Shown here piece by piece: positions 38,151 through 49,580 of a stretch of DNA of 64,000 bases. Location of the stretch: positions 122,331 to 186,330 of the forward strand of contig NMRA01000157.1 of the NCBI GenBank assembly GCA_002633005.1, in the 5' to 3' direction. The notes under the pieces were generated by a model that saw only the letters and a list, made by a program, of their open reading frames with translations, made no database searches and had not been told where the DNA came from. Both the position numbers and the translations under genes were made by a program. Numbering within the stretch: position 1 is the first letter of the stretch; every line of letters starts with the position of its first letter. This stretch comes from Phoronis australis (taxonomy: Eukaryota > Phoronida > Phoronidae).

Positions 38151-38417
38151 CAGTGGCGGATTTGGGGGGGGGGCAAGGGGGCCACGGCCCCCCTAAAATT
38201 CTCCCAGATACCATTTTGGGAGGAGTTCGAATGCACAATGCATAGGCCTTGAACAAACCCCGTTTACCATTTTCTTTTTTTTAGTAATGAGGTCCCAAAC
38301 CCAAATATTCGACACCCCTGCAACCTTACATTTTTGGGTGTGTGCGCGCATGTGGCAAAATCGTGGTTATTCCTGTGCCCTGGACCCCCCTAACTCAAAA
38401 TCCTGGATCCACCCCTG
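38151..38417 (+). mobile_element. hAT-like MITE (CAGTGGCGGAT family)
   Basis: 267 bp, G/C-run-rich, with imperfect ends CAGTGGCGGAT...GGATCCACCCCTG flush with a 5 bp direct repeat gtata on both sides. Related fragments lie at ~42958-43082 ('ctaaaattctcccagattccat') and, inverted, near 43540-43580. Non-coding. Confidence 0.65.
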
Positions 38418-38439
38418 GTATATAAAAACAACGACTTAA

Positions 38440-39230
38440 AGATATAAGACCTAATTAGTTACAGACCTGTCTCCGTGTTGCTGTTTTCTCCAGAAGTCGT
38501 CTGTAACCATTTTTGTTCTCTTACTTAACAAACAGACACCTTCTTTACCATTCGTTTATGACTTTAGACAAAACTACTCCAAAAACTTTGAGGAACATAA
38601 ACTTTACCTACTATATCGACTCAAACAGGTACCAAAACTATTTTCAAAATGGGAAACAGTCTGTCTCTAACGAAAACTGATTTCAAATTTTCATCACTAT
38701 GTATTACAAACGATGTGCCTCAGGTTCTATCCTTGACCTTCTTCTTTTGTTCCTTTGCGTTAATTATTTTTGTTTTTGTACAAACCATGACCTTCTTGTT
38801 TATGCTGCTGATACTTGCACCATCTCTCCTTTCAAATTTTCCAAGAACCTACGCGACGACAACATCAATGCCAAGTTCTCTGAAGTTAACGACTGGTTCA
38901 TAGTAAACAGACTATCACACGTGATTGTCCAGTATCCTCAGACAGATATAAAACTAACCCTGTCAAATTTCAACAAGCAAAATGATGAACAACGCTCTGA
39001 TCTACTAGTCCACATTTGACTTTTAAAAGTAACCATACATCAATGATATGGAATACACACGTTCAAGAAATAGGAAATAAAATATCAAAATTGGTGAGGT
39101 TAAATAAAAAATGTCCCTTTTACCAGAGTACACTGTAAACTTGCTTTATAAAACGTCGACTGTTCCCTACATATTCTAAGTTATCTCATCCCGTGGTTGC
39201 AATAATGCTTCTTACAATATTGATCTTCCA
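38440..39230 (+). pseudogene. Decayed CR1-like LINE reverse transcriptase
   Basis: Scattered RT signatures in order across frames: 'NYRPVSVL' at ~38456; 'GSILDLL' (normally GSILGPLLF) near 38720; 'LVYAADTC' (from Y/FADDT) near 38800; 'INAKFSEVNDWFIVNRLS' at ~38870-38920; then the 'KYQNW...' thumb region to ~39230. Stops and frameshifts are frequent and the catalytic YADD is altered to YAAD. The pattern is of CR1/jockey-type non-LTR elements. Long dead. Confidence 0.75.
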
Positions 39231-39318
39231 TTGGCAAACGAATTAGCAGATTGGGATTGGTTGTATTCTCTTTCCCTTTCCTTCCCTTTATCCGCTCCTT
39301 CCCATACGAACATATGGA

Positions 39319-39319
39319 N
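39319..39319. other. Single N before pyrimidine run
   Basis: Lies at the edge of a C/T-rich run (39321-39370), so a sequencing or assembly difficulty is likely. Confidence 0.6.
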
Positions 39320-39320
39320 T

Positions 39321-39370
39321 CCCTCTTTCCCTCCCCTTCTCCCTCCTTCCCTCCCTCCTTCTCCTTCAAC
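39321..39370 (+). repeat. Polypyrimidine (CCCTT)n tract
   Basis: Runs of CCCTCC/TTCC; low complexity. Confidence 0.85.
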
Positions 39371-39589
39371 GTTTAATGGTTTCATAGGAAAATTTATCAT
39401 CGATCAGTCAATTTGTACCTGTCGTGTTGTATTTTAAGAAGGTCGCAAGTGATTTTTCTTGGAAAAGCGCATAATTTCATACATATGGGTAAATAAAAGG
39501 AAAATTTGCAATCAAATTCCGCACCATGCATCATACATGGCGTACATGGCTTTCAGTCTGTAGAAGATCACATGCAAAAATCCTTTCCT

Positions 39590-40288
39590 TTAAAACAGCA
39601 ACAATGCTTCTTCCATGCTGTCGAAGTACTTTGAATGAACAAGAAATCGACATAATTTATTAATAGCCCCACATCTTGATTCGTCTGACGTCATAGCAAG
39701 GAGAACCGGGTGTAGATATGTAGGTTTTTCATACAGCATTTCTGTCGTAGTTTTCGGTCCTAGGGTCACCATCCCGACATCGTAGCCTTTAGCATTTGAT
39801 AACATATGACCGTATGCTGTTTTCAACTTGTCTGTGCGCCTAATCAAATCGAAGTAATAGGCAGCCACGTGTGCTTTGGGCTCAATCTTTAACTCATCGG
39901 AAGAAAGATTTATGCCACAGTGGAGCTTTGCATTTATGACACCAGCATCATTGCCGTACGCTTCTTCAAGTAATGTACCCATTTTAGTACCTGAAGGACG
40001 TGGATTGATTTCGATTAACCTTGGCCAGGCGTTACCTTTGTCACGGATAAGTTCGACGTTGTACACCCCGTGGCGAAGACCGACGGCTAGAGAGCACTGA
40101 TACGAAGCTTCAACCAATTTCTCGTTCATCTTTTCTGAATCGCCACCAGGAATGGTGACAGAAGTGTTCCAAAAATCCGGTAGTGGGGGAGGGCCTCTCT
40201 TAACAATGAAGCCGCCAACAAGTTTTCCGCGGGAAATCACCACGTCAACTGAATATTTGACACCTTTCAGGTATTCCATCACAAGCAC
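39590..40288 (-). CDS. Carnosine-synthase-like ATP-grasp ligase, terminal exon
   Basis: 699 bp, 232 codons plus TAA. The acceptor is clean (tatttttcAG, exon from 40288, phase 0). ATP-grasp features: 'VLVMEYLKGVKYSVDVVI' holds the adenine-contacting Glu region, and 'WPRLIEINPRPSG' about 100 residues later is the Mg-binding E-x-N loop. A C-terminal domain follows ('GINLSSD', 'YDVGMVTLGPK') and the stop comes after 'MEEALLLF'. Family members join two amino acids or an amino acid and a peptide using ATP (carnosine synthase, bacterial L-amino-acid ligases) in the cytosol. The match to carnosine synthase rests on the whole exon set, not on substrate-pocket residues, so the actual substrates are open. 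No frameshift or stop: this looks intact. Confidence 0.85.
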   Translation of the reverse strand: MLVMEYLKGVKYSVDVVISRGKLVGGFIVKRGPPPLPDFWNTSVTIPGGDSEKMNEKLVEASYQCSLAVGLRHGVYNVELIRDKGNAWPRLIEINPRPSGTKMGTLLEEAYGNDAGVINAKLHCGINLSSDELKIEPKAHVAAYYFDLIRRTDKLKTAYGHMLSNAKGYDVGMVTLGPKTTTEMLYEKPTYLHPVLLAMTSDESRCGAINKLCRFLVHSKYFDSMEEALLLF

Positions 40289-40775
40289 CTGAAAAATAAA
40301 GAGTACCTTTGGTGAGCGACTCGATATTCGCTAAGTAGTACCAATGAAGAAAGGTACCTCGGTTAACATCCGGACAGTTTAGGGCAAAAGCATGAGAGCT
40401 TTTGTGTTGCCGTGTCTCGTGCGATTATCAGAATACTTGTATTTCTATGGGCATGACTCTTTCCTCGAATAGGACCATCTAGCGAATTTCGACTTTCCCA
40501 TTTTGAGCTCATTGAGCTGCATAAAAATTGCTTTTGCCGCAAACTGAGGTTAATTACGCAAAAATTTCTCAACAAAAATTTTCCAAATTTTGAAACCACC
40601 AGGAAGTTCGTTTGTGACTTATTAGCTGAGTGCCTGGAGTTTGAGAGGTATGAATGCCTATGAAAACAGTGAGAAACAAAACGTGTTTACACGGAATTAC
40701 CTTTCTGCTGTTGCTACAGAGAGTTTGCTTATAATACCTTCTGTCCACCCTAAAGCACTAAAAATCAAATCTTAC

Positions 40776-40994
40776 CGAATGAGTGTGTGTCAGTTTTTCA
40801 AGCACAGGTGTCCCAGATTGCATACCAGTGACAAGTTCACCAAAGTAATTTAAACAGCTGTCCATGTCGTAGAGAACCTTGCAGCCATTAGAACCTCTTC
40901 CACAAAGAGGCTTCATGACAACAGGAAACGTTAATTTGGCTAACGCTACCACTAGTTCTTTCTCGGTGCTAACAGAGTAGCTAGGCACGCCATA
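40776..40994 (-). CDS. Carnosine-synthase-like ATP-grasp ligase, penultimate exon
   Basis: 219 bp, 73 codons, phase 0 at both ends. Acceptor ttattttacAG; donor TCG|GTAAGA. It encodes the first half of the ATP-grasp fold: 'YGVPSYSVSTEKEL', then 'FPVVMKPLCGRGSNGC', where the Lys of VMKP and the glycine-rich GRGSNG loop bind ATP phosphates. It ends in 'TPVLEKLTHTHS', which joins to 'VLVMEYLKG' of the next exon as expected for the hinge strand. The 487 bp intron to the last exon is short. Confidence 0.85.
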
Positions 40995-41799
40995 CTGTAA
41001 AATAATCAGAATGGAAACCCGAGATATGAAAAAAAAAATTGGAAAGAGACAGTTATGCTCATCCAAACCGGGCCTGTTAAAGGAAATTGTGCTGGGATTG
41101 GTGGCTGTTTAGACACAGCTTGTGGCTAAGACCAATCTCAACTTTTCACCAAATTGTAGTCACCTTATAGTCCAGTAACCAGAAACGGATATTGCCTAGA
41201 AATTCTTGGTAGTACCAGGTTTTTTGGTTGATTCATGTCTAGGTGCCTCCCTCAAATATTTTAGCTGGGCTATTATCTTGACAGAATTAAACAGGTTTTC
41301 TAATATGCAAATTAAGGCCGCTATTATGCAAAAAACGTGATTTTGCTGATGACTACCTCAGTAAGCACTACAGGTAGAATAGTTTGATGCTTTCACCCAT
41401 GTAACTATGACCAGTTTATTTAATGGGGGTACTTTGGAGATGGATAATTCGAGAATTTGCATACAATACGCAAATTAGGGCAATATGATTAAAGAAATTC
41501 TTTCTCGCGCTTATAGCTGTGGTATCAGTCACCACAGGTCAAAGTATTGATGTTTGGACCCATGATTAGGTGGACAGTAGGCCCGTTACCGTACCGAAAC
41601 TCGGCTATTATTGAAGCTTCCATGTAACTGTGATAAACCGCGAAGTTAAGCGCTAGTGTTCCCATCAGCTTCGGAGTTACTCAGAAAATTATTTCAGCAA
41701 AACTATGCCTTCTTTTCTTGACCTTGCAATCAAAAATGGTTAAAACCTCTCCCTCTCCATAAATGATAACTAGAACGTTAACGATGACGATATACACAT

Positions 41800-42613
41800 A
41801 GTGTACCTAATTATCGGACGGAACCTAAATATCGGACATTTCAAAAAATCTTACTTGAAGCATAATCTGAGAATTAAATGACACCAATTGTTGTTCCGTT
41901 GTAATGCATTCAATGTCCGCCACCGTCTCGTTTTTTACAGCGTTGCCTCGTTTTGATTTCACCGAGAGAGGGTGCAATTTAGACCCCCAAGTCGGCCTAA
42001 AATGGACGATCGCATAAATCGGTTATAAAAGTTGAAAATGTAATCTTTTTCTACAATGAAACTTTCTCATTGAACTGACAATATGTTACTGGTCCATTTT
42101 TTCATTTGTTTTTAAACTCAAGTCAAACCCCGACCGCGCACGTGCGGGTGTCATATCAAGAAGCCAAAGTGATAATAAAAACTGCAGTGAGTTTGCACGT
42201 GCTTTAGTCGTCTGCACTAATTCATCGAAATGACTTGACGCACGCTGTCATCAGATTTCATTTTATGGATAATTTTATTGCGAATGGATATGTGTTCTAG
42301 CAGCATATATGTCAAAACACTCGAGCTGAAATTTGGCTACAAGGTGCCCGCGGCCATTACGTGGTTAGTCAGTTTTCCGCGGTGTGGCGTATGGGGAAAC
42401 ATGGTGTCCGATATTTAGGTTCTCCAAAGGTTTGCTTGTTGTGTTTTTTAAAGTTCAGTCGGAACATAAATGTGGCTTTCGGTGACAAGATATAGTAACA
42501 CAACAATTCTATAAAGGTAATTCTTTATTTCAGCAAAGAATTTACAACAATCCGTAGTATTTTCAATTAAATATAATGCAAAATGTGCCAAAACGTCCGA
42601 TAATTAGGTCACT
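41800..42613. mobile_element. MITE with nested inverted repeats (TATCGGAC family)
   Basis: Lies in an intron of the ligase gene. Outer ends: agtgtacctaattatcggac and gtccgataattaggtcact. A second inverted pair sits just inside the left end and ~190 bp inside the right end (aacctaaatatcggaca / tgtccgatatttaggtt). The left 310 bp recur at 34631-34942. An alternative reading places the ends at TAGTGTAC (41799) and GTACACTA (~42724) with TA duplications, as in Tc1/mariner-type MITEs; the right border is unsure. Confidence 0.65.
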
Positions 42614-42864
42614 TGACTGTAGCAAAATATATCATATTGAAAGAAACTTGATTCTTGAGTAGGTTAACAGCTGAATCGAACAAAATCGGTATGGCGTATG
42701 GCGGGAACTCGTTTTGCGTACACTATACGTTAATTTTTTTAAAATAACGAATCCAAGAATAAATGGATTAATCGAAACAGAATGCTGATACTGCCGAAAC
42801 AATAAATATTAAAGGAAAATATTAACAATTAACCACCGCTGTTGTCAAACTCAGCGACCTCTGC

Positions 42865-44135
42865 CGATAACTCCGATGGCATCGAAGTTATGCGTCCCCA
42901 TAGACTCTATTCACGCGGCGGACATTAAAATCCAAAGCGAGGCTCACTGCGATAAGCAAAGCCCCCCCCCTAAAATTCTCCCAGATTCCATTTGGCAGTT
43001 CAGGAGCGCGAATTTCTGACGGGCAAAATCCTGGCTAATACACTGCCTTCCCCCCAACTCTAAGTCCTGGATCCCCCCTGGAACAAGCATAGTTATCATG
43101 TTTCTTCAGAGGCCTCGTTCATATCCAAGGGAAAAGGTGCCTCATGTGTGTGCGGCCTTCGTTGAGAGGGGAACGTTTCGCCGAGTGACGTGTCAGTGAA
43201 AACTCTACTGACCTCCCGATCATCATCAATAGCACCCCACCCTGTTGCAAGCTCCCATAGCTCTGTCTCAAGTAGCATTTTCAGTGGCTGATCTAGGATA
43301 CCACTGAGGGGGGGGGCGACTCCTCGGAGAAGCGTGCAAAGCGCGATTGTATGCACGCAGGCGGCCCGGAAGTTGCGGGCGCCGAGGATGTATACCTTCT
43401 GCTCAGGAAATCTGTCGTTGGACTATAAAAAAACGGAACGTGTTTTTCTCCCTCGTCCGCTACCGGTCCTAGCTCGAACTTAGTATTTCCTCCCGTTTCA
43501 TGTTTTGCTGGTTTATCATTTGCTTGCGGCAGTCAAGGGGGGAGGGCGGGCCCCTAGGCCCCCACTAAATCCGCCTACGATTTTCTACTTTTTCAAATTC
43601 TCACCTCTGTGGTCACAGGTGATTTGAACCGTTGGAGAGAAATTTTCAATCACTAAGGGAATTTTTAGGCTTCGTGGGGCCGGGAATTTCGCGTGATTTT
43701 TCAATACTTTTGAGAGGGGAACAGAGCCGATATTTGGCCCCAAAATTGAGGGATTGAGGGCCCTGTCCTTTTTGTAAAGAACGGCATCGCGCTTCATCCC
43801 ATAGTCATGAAAACACAGCCTGGTTGGCCGAAGATTCTCCAGTCCTCGTTGCTATGGCGGCAACCGAGATGCGACAAATTATGATTCGAAAACAGTTATA
43901 AATTTTACACGGACATGTTTTCCTTCGTCGCGGCGTATGGCAAGCACCCAACGCTTCCGAATCCCAACGTCCTTAGGGATTGTAAAACAGACAGTTGAGT
44001 GTCCGTATTTTTTCTAGCTGTTCGAGCAACGCAGAGTACAACTGTGCGGATAAGCCACCAGAGCTATCGTAGCGAGCCTCGTTTTGGAACGCGCCGCCTG
44101 TCGGCGTGAATAGGGTCTATTGTAGTGAAGTCGAC
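42865..44135. mobile_element. Fold-back element of ~1.27 kb in the ligase intron
   Basis: Arms of about 60-70 bp are imperfect inverted repeats: catagactctattcacgc (left) against gcgtgaatagggtctat (right), both followed by a GAGGCTC motif. The interior holds fragments of the CAGTGGCGGAT MITE family and a minus-strand open frame (43096-43356, 86 codons) without recognised domain. Identity between the arms is roughly 75-80% by eye. Confidence 0.55.
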
Positions 44136-44891
44136 GCTTCGCTGTTACATCCAACTCTTTTTTACTCGGGCGTGAACTTGCGCTGTTAACGTCAATTCAA
44201 AACCGAATTTAAGTGTTCCCAATGGGAAAAGCCTTAGTGAATTTAATGAAATAAGTGTACAGGTATAATAATTTATGCAAATCAAAGGCGTCTTTTATTT
44301 AAAATTTTCTTTCTGCTCATATCTTCCTCTGGGGGCACTACATGTAGATTATTCTTATTATTGCACCTGTCTTTTTATGGTCAACAAATATAATGAGGTC
44401 AGTTTGCGGGTCATTACATCATTAATTTTCATATTTCATGGAAATTGTGACGACCAAATATAGTTTGGCTTATCGTCTTGATACACGACTCTGGCTGATT
44501 TGATTAAGATTTACAGACTGTTGTCGAAACAACGTTCCTTTTGAGACACAGGACCACGGTGGGAACTCTTTAAAGAAGGCGTGTGCGATGGGGTTCATTT
44601 TTGTGCGCACACGTGCTATAAGAACCCTGCTCAACCGCGTCGTAAATGTATGGACGTAGCAAGTACAAAGCAGTCCAATAAACAGCACGTATCTACAGAC
44701 GGGTCTCCCTGAACGTCGGGAAGGTGAACGCAAAAGAACAGGAGAAAGCTATAAACCTATCGATTTGTCTTTTAAGAAGGCAAAAGTGGAGTCCAAAGGT
44801 TTCGAGGCTGTGGTGGTCGTTACTTTCCCCTACTGGCATATTAATGGATGACAATCACCAAACCAACAAAAAACTCTTCAACATCACCCAC

Positions 44892-45050
44892 CTTTGCGGC
44901 TTCCGGGGTTCTAAGCACGTATTCCTGTGTGAGATTCTTCAGTAAACACACCTTTTTACTCTCGTAGCTGTCTCCAGGAATGCCGAGTTGTTCACAAACG
45001 TAACTTCCAACCATATTCAGGAAGTCACCAAAAAAGTAACCGGCGTTTGC
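44892..45050 (-). CDS. Carnosine-synthase-like ligase, pre-ATP-grasp exon
   Basis: 159 bp, 53 codons, phase 0 at both ends. Acceptor cactttgcAG; the donor chosen is AAAG|GTGGGT. Peptide: 'ANAGYFFGDFLNMVG', 'YVCEQLGIPGDS' and 'KNLTQEYVLRT'. LG-(I/L)-PG followed by a K-x-LT helix is the usual lead-in to the ATP-binding lobe of these ligases. The 3' end is the least certain border: another GT lies a few codons upstream, and readthrough stays open to 44841. A 3.9 kb intron full of DNA elements separates it from the next exon. Confidence 0.75.
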
Positions 45051-45059
45051 CTGCAAAGT

Positions 45060-46148
45060 GCGATAGCATATATTACGTAAACCATACAAATGTGGCGTTT
45101 GGTTTGATAGAGGCATGACGTAGGACTGCAGGGTTTCCGCAAGGTATTTGAAATCCGGCTATGCAAACTGATGCTCAGACTTAAGGCTTCCAACAACCGA
45201 ACAGTTTTAAAAATAGGCCTATATTCAAAGAAGTTCGCGTTTTCAAGTCATCCCATTTTCGTAGAAAGGAAAATCATTCGGGGCACAGACATCAGGCCCG
45301 TGCGGGATTTTGTTCGAATTTCTCGAACGGTGGACTTTGATATTTTGCAAACGTCGACACTGGGGAGTTTCCAGTAAGGCCTTCAGTTTGTGCACCTTAA
45401 TTAGGGAGAAGGGAAATCTGTATATACAACGATGACTCTCAGCTCTACGTTTCTAAGATGAGGCAGCTAAATACCAGAAATGAGGATGTCCTGACCGTTC
45501 ATTACGGCGTTTTCCCGTTGCTCCCAACTTGTTCGATTCTATAGCCCAACAATAAGTTGGGAAGATGACCCCTGTAGCCAATATCTTACACGACTGGCAT
45601 TTATGGTTGGAGGGCCAGCTCTCTTTTGTTCGATTGTTGCTCTAATCTCCAATAAAATCATATCTAGCCTGACTGGGCTGTGCTGTTAAAAATAAAAGTT
45701 AAGTTATAACATGTTTGAACATTTCTGAAATCCTCGTCAAATGATGATCATGTTTAGTTTTTGAATCGTCAAAATCGCCCAACTACAACCGAAGTTACGG
45801 CAATCTATTCTTTCCGAACGTACCTATTCGTTTTGGGTTTGAATGTGTTCACACCTGGTCTGTAATAAGCCTGGTATATAATTGGGTGCCTGTTGTCATA
45901 CTAGACAAAAGACTGTACATGTCAGTTAACAAAGAAGCTAGATGTTATCACACGCTCACAACCTTCTACGTTTGGTAAAGTCACTGAACGGGAAAACGCC
46001 GTCATGTAATCGCATTGAACGGGACTCAAATTCGGATGTCATGTGGTCTAGAACGTTCTCGCGTCACCTCCTGCCAAACTTTCAAATCAGAGGTGCTTAA
46101 ATGAGTGATTACATTAACTGGCAGAGTTACGGTTTCGGATTTATGAAC
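45060..46148. other. Intron of the ligase gene
   Basis: Part of the 1.87 kb intron between 45051 and 46919; no separate gene seen. The frame at 45171-45377 has no domain signature. Confidence 0.6.
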
Positions 46149-46262
46149 ATTCGAAGTAGTGAAGTTTCGAAGTTGGCGAACTTTCGGAGTAGTGAACCTT
46201 CGGAGTAGTGGACCTTCGGAGTAGTGGATCTTCAGAGTAGTGAATCATCGGAATAGTGACAT
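46149..46262 (+). repeat. 16 bp minisatellite
   Basis: About six to seven units of the type ttcggagtagtgaacc, degenerating at both ends, within an intron of the ligase gene. Confidence 0.85.
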
Positions 46263-46919
46263 GTAACCTTGGAAATCTCTTCCATCAAGTTAGTTGCTCG
46301 TATGAAGTCTGTGAGGCTATGCACCATTGACACTATTGATATGAAGAGTCTTTCTTCGTTGACCAATATATTTTATTAGGTCCAGAGCTACTTTTCCCCA
46401 AAAATGTGAACATGCTCGTCGGAGTTTTTCAATGCAAGAAAACATGGTTATAGTTTTAATTACATTTAAAAATGTCCGATTTTTGAGCAACAACGGAGGG
46501 CTGCCTTGTACTGAAGCTGGCCGGGTACGTCCGACGATTACATGAAGCGCTTTGAATCAAAAGCAAATGCAAAATTATTACTAACTTAGCTATCATTGTA
46601 GTTAGTTGTATCAGTAGCTCCGACAATTTTATTGTTGCCCATCTGTATCATATCTTTAACGGACAGGCTGGGGCTGGACCTTTTGCGCGGGTGTCGGATC
46701 CAACCCCCGAACCCCCTCTGGACATTCCAATTTTGTCGTCCTCCAGCTTTCACCGTTGCTTTGGCAAATGTGAAGAATATCTGATAAGACTAACAAGGAA
46801 TCGCATATTTTGTAAAGTATATGCACACAATTATCTAATAGTAAAACGGTTAATGGGATACTATCCGTTTCAGTTACAGCAACTGAAGACTTAGTTATTT
46901 GTAATATTCAGTCACTCAC

Positions 46920-47238
46920 ATTGATGTTTTTCTGCTTCAGCCAGCTAATTATTCCGGCGCCGATTTCTTCAACAGTGCGGCCATCCTCGGTCTCGTGGAT
47001 CAAGCCGTCAACATTAAACTCATCAATGATTCCGCAAGACTTCATCTTTTCACACCAGAACCGGTTCACTTCGGTCTTGTGAAGTATCACGCAAAGCTTG
47101 TTTAGCCCCATTCTCTTCATTTCAGCCCATAAAGTGGTTTGTATCTCTTCATCTGTAGTTACGATAATTTGGCTTTGAATACAGAGAAGCGTTTTCTCAG
47201 CGAGAGGCCCAAACGGTTTGTACTCAGTGGCTGGATTC
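46920..47238 (-). CDS. Carnosine-synthase-like ligase, upstream exon
   Basis: 319 bp. Acceptor tttatttcAG at 47239-47240; the first base completes a split codon, so the previous exon ends in phase 2. Donor AAT|GTGAGT, phase 0. It encodes about 106 residues of N-terminal domain ('GPLAEKTLLCIQSQIIVTT', 'LNKLCVILHKTEVNRFW', 'VEEIGAGIISWLKQKN'), a Rossmann-like region before the ATP-grasp core. The phase agrees with the next exon. Earlier exons, including the start codon, were not found; they may lie further right on the minus strand or be missing. Confidence 0.75.
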
Positions 47239-47271
47239 CTGAAATAAATCATATTCTACTTACAGTAACAC

Positions 47272-47297
47272 CAAAAATAAAAATAAAAATAAAAATA
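47272..47297 (+). repeat. (AAAAT)n microsatellite
   Basis: Short A/T repeat just upstream (minus-strand sense) of the exon ending at 47238. Confidence 0.8.
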
Positions 47298-47299
47298 AC

Positions 47300-49460
47300 G
47301 ATGCATTTATTTGAGCTCAAATCCACATAAAGTACTTTAGTGGATCTAGGTATAAGTACACTGGTTAATGGTCGACAAGAAAATTGATGTTACGTGAACA
47401 CCAATACAGGCTTAGGTTACAAGTTCCTCACAAAGAATAGATTCGCCACGTTAAAGGCCAACAAAATCTCTTTTAAGTCACATGATCACGGTGTAATCCA
47501 TATTACTACGTTGTTTGCACAAAAAATAACGACTAGTCGACAAACGGAACCCATTTTCTTTGAAAAACGCATTGATGACCATGATGTGAAGGGCTCAATT
47601 GATATACAACTTCCGTCGATACCACAGGCGCATTTGAGTATTCCAAGTTGATGAAACAACAAGAATGGATCAACTACGTTATTTACCAAGTTGATGAGTA
47701 ATTCTCGAGCAGCATCATATCACGGTAATTGGATGTGGCTGTGGCAATTTTACGTATGCATTTTGTTTAAGGTGAAATGGTGAAGTGTTCAGTCAGACTG
47801 CCAGAATCAACAGTTTTAAGCTTGCTAAATCCATGTTAGCAGCAGGCAAAGGCATTCTCGAAAGTCAGGGTGGGTGGTGGTTGCAAGCTGAAATATGCAC
47901 TGTTGCTATTGTAATCAGGTATTCGTCAGCCAACTTCAAGTTTGAATGTAAATTAGAAAAAAAAACTTGCCAGAAGTACTTGGGTTGACTCATTGTTGGA
48001 GCTAAATTGGGTGTTGTTAGCATGGTGACCAGGTATTTTCACAAACAAGATCACCGATTTTAAGCTTGATGGCAGTCATGGTAAGACAGGTGACCACGGT
48101 CAAATAATTTTACTGACCCTCGTGCAGTTGCCACGCTTGAACCTACACTGTTGCCATGGTAACCAGGTATTTTGGAATTACAATAGTATACTGAGTTACG
48201 CGTCAGAATACAAATAGCCTATAGTAAAAACTGATTGTTCTACCAAGTATATTCCAAGACACTTATGTCAAGGCAACCCCCGTATCCAAACTTGGAAACA
48301 CCTTCGTTAAAAATCCACAAAAGCTGCGTAAATCTAATGTATGTATTCATTAGACAATCTAAAACTGAAGACTAGTATCTCAAACCAGTAGTACTTTTTG
48401 AAAGTAGAAAAATAGTTGCCATGACCACCACTGCAATAAATCCTAGCAAGTGCTTTTTCAGCATAGAATGAAACGAATAAAGGATATACTGGTACCTGTA
48501 GCATAATTTTACAAATCCAGTCAATATATTAAAACGCTAACTTGAGACCCGGATGTTGAGTGGGCAACTCATTGCCATCGGACAGAAACTTCTCGAAAGT
48601 GGCCACGAGAACACCCGCCCCTGCCCGACGCCTCTTTCCCAATTATTCCCGCGACGGAAAAGCGCCGGTATCTGTGGCCGCAAATCCCCAATGTGTTTTT
48701 TCTTTGTCTTACTGAGTCGTGGACTGGGTCGATCCGGCGTACGCGCTACTTTCTCGAAGCCAAACACTATTCGGGGGTATTCGTCTGCGGCCTGTGTTTA
48801 CCGTTTACACCTGCTAGGTCGCGTGCTCAATATGTCAACGCTGAATAATTTTTTGAAATTCGAATAAACCGGAGGGGTGGCCTCGTTTTTTTATGCGCAC
48901 CCGTTCGCTGCAGCGTAGGCGTAATCTGTGTCCAGCGATCGCGGGCTTCATACAGAGAGACCTACTAAGAGTCCACGATAACGAGGTGATAAATCCTCAC
49001 TTATCATTCTTTCCGTTAAAAGTACTTTCAAATTATAGGTAAGTGGCCAAGATCTTTATACCAGTCTTTAGCGCAGTGCCATAGATACATGTAAATCCAT
49101 TTTTGTCCATGTTTTGTAAAAAGCGAACCGAGCCCCATGCAGTCGCGCCGAGGTCTTCTTTTGTCTCCAGCGTAGGCTTACAACTACAGAGTCATCTATT
49201 CAAAAGTTTCGCGCTTCCCGTTTTAATCATTCATTTCGGCTGATGTGGAATCAGTCCTGCTACGGAATATTATGGTCATAAACAGTAGACAATCACCACA
49301 TTTTTACATTTTGACAGTTTCAAGCGTTCGGGGTTTCTCGCATCAGGTCAGGTGTTAATGTTTATTTGGGTCAACCTTTCGCCACATTGGATTGGTACAG
49401 AATGACACAATCCCGCTGGGCACTTTCTTTTAATGGTTAAAATTTTCAAGTTACTAAAAT
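47300..49460. other. No gene recognised; CpG-rich patch 48540-48960
   Basis: The patch at 48540-48960 is clearly richer in CG dinucleotides than its surroundings ('gcgccggt', 'cggcgtacgcgc', 'tcgcgtgc') and could mark a promoter or first exon of a nearby gene, possibly the minus-strand ligase. The open frames there on both strands have no domain, so no exon is called. Confidence 0.35.
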
Positions 49461-49580
49461 AAGATTAAAAACCGGACGATCGCCGCACAAATGAAGAAGT
49501 TCATGTTAAACCAAAGTTTCGTCTATTCGTTAGACATCAGCAGGATATAAACATAGGACAGCAAGTGCCAACATACAGCT
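49461..49580 (+). mobile_element. 5' end fragment of the LINE family, opposite orientation
   Basis: Matches, in plus orientation, the 5' end of the minus-strand LINE at 61709-61828 (aagattaaaaaccggac..., cgtctatt-gttagacatca, acagcaagtgccaa). Homology starts at the same base in both, which defines the family's 5' end. It lies ~100 bp beyond the LINE's 3' end. Confidence 0.75.

Noticed and set aside
43096-43356. 86-codon minus-strand frame inside the ligase intron as an extra ligase exon
   Set aside because: Sits inside a fold-back element among MITE fragments, has no ATP-grasp similarity, and the flanking exons already join in phase without it.
48553-48867. 104-codon plus-strand frame in the CpG-rich patch
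   Set aside because: Both strands are open because of high GC; no domain or splice evidence.
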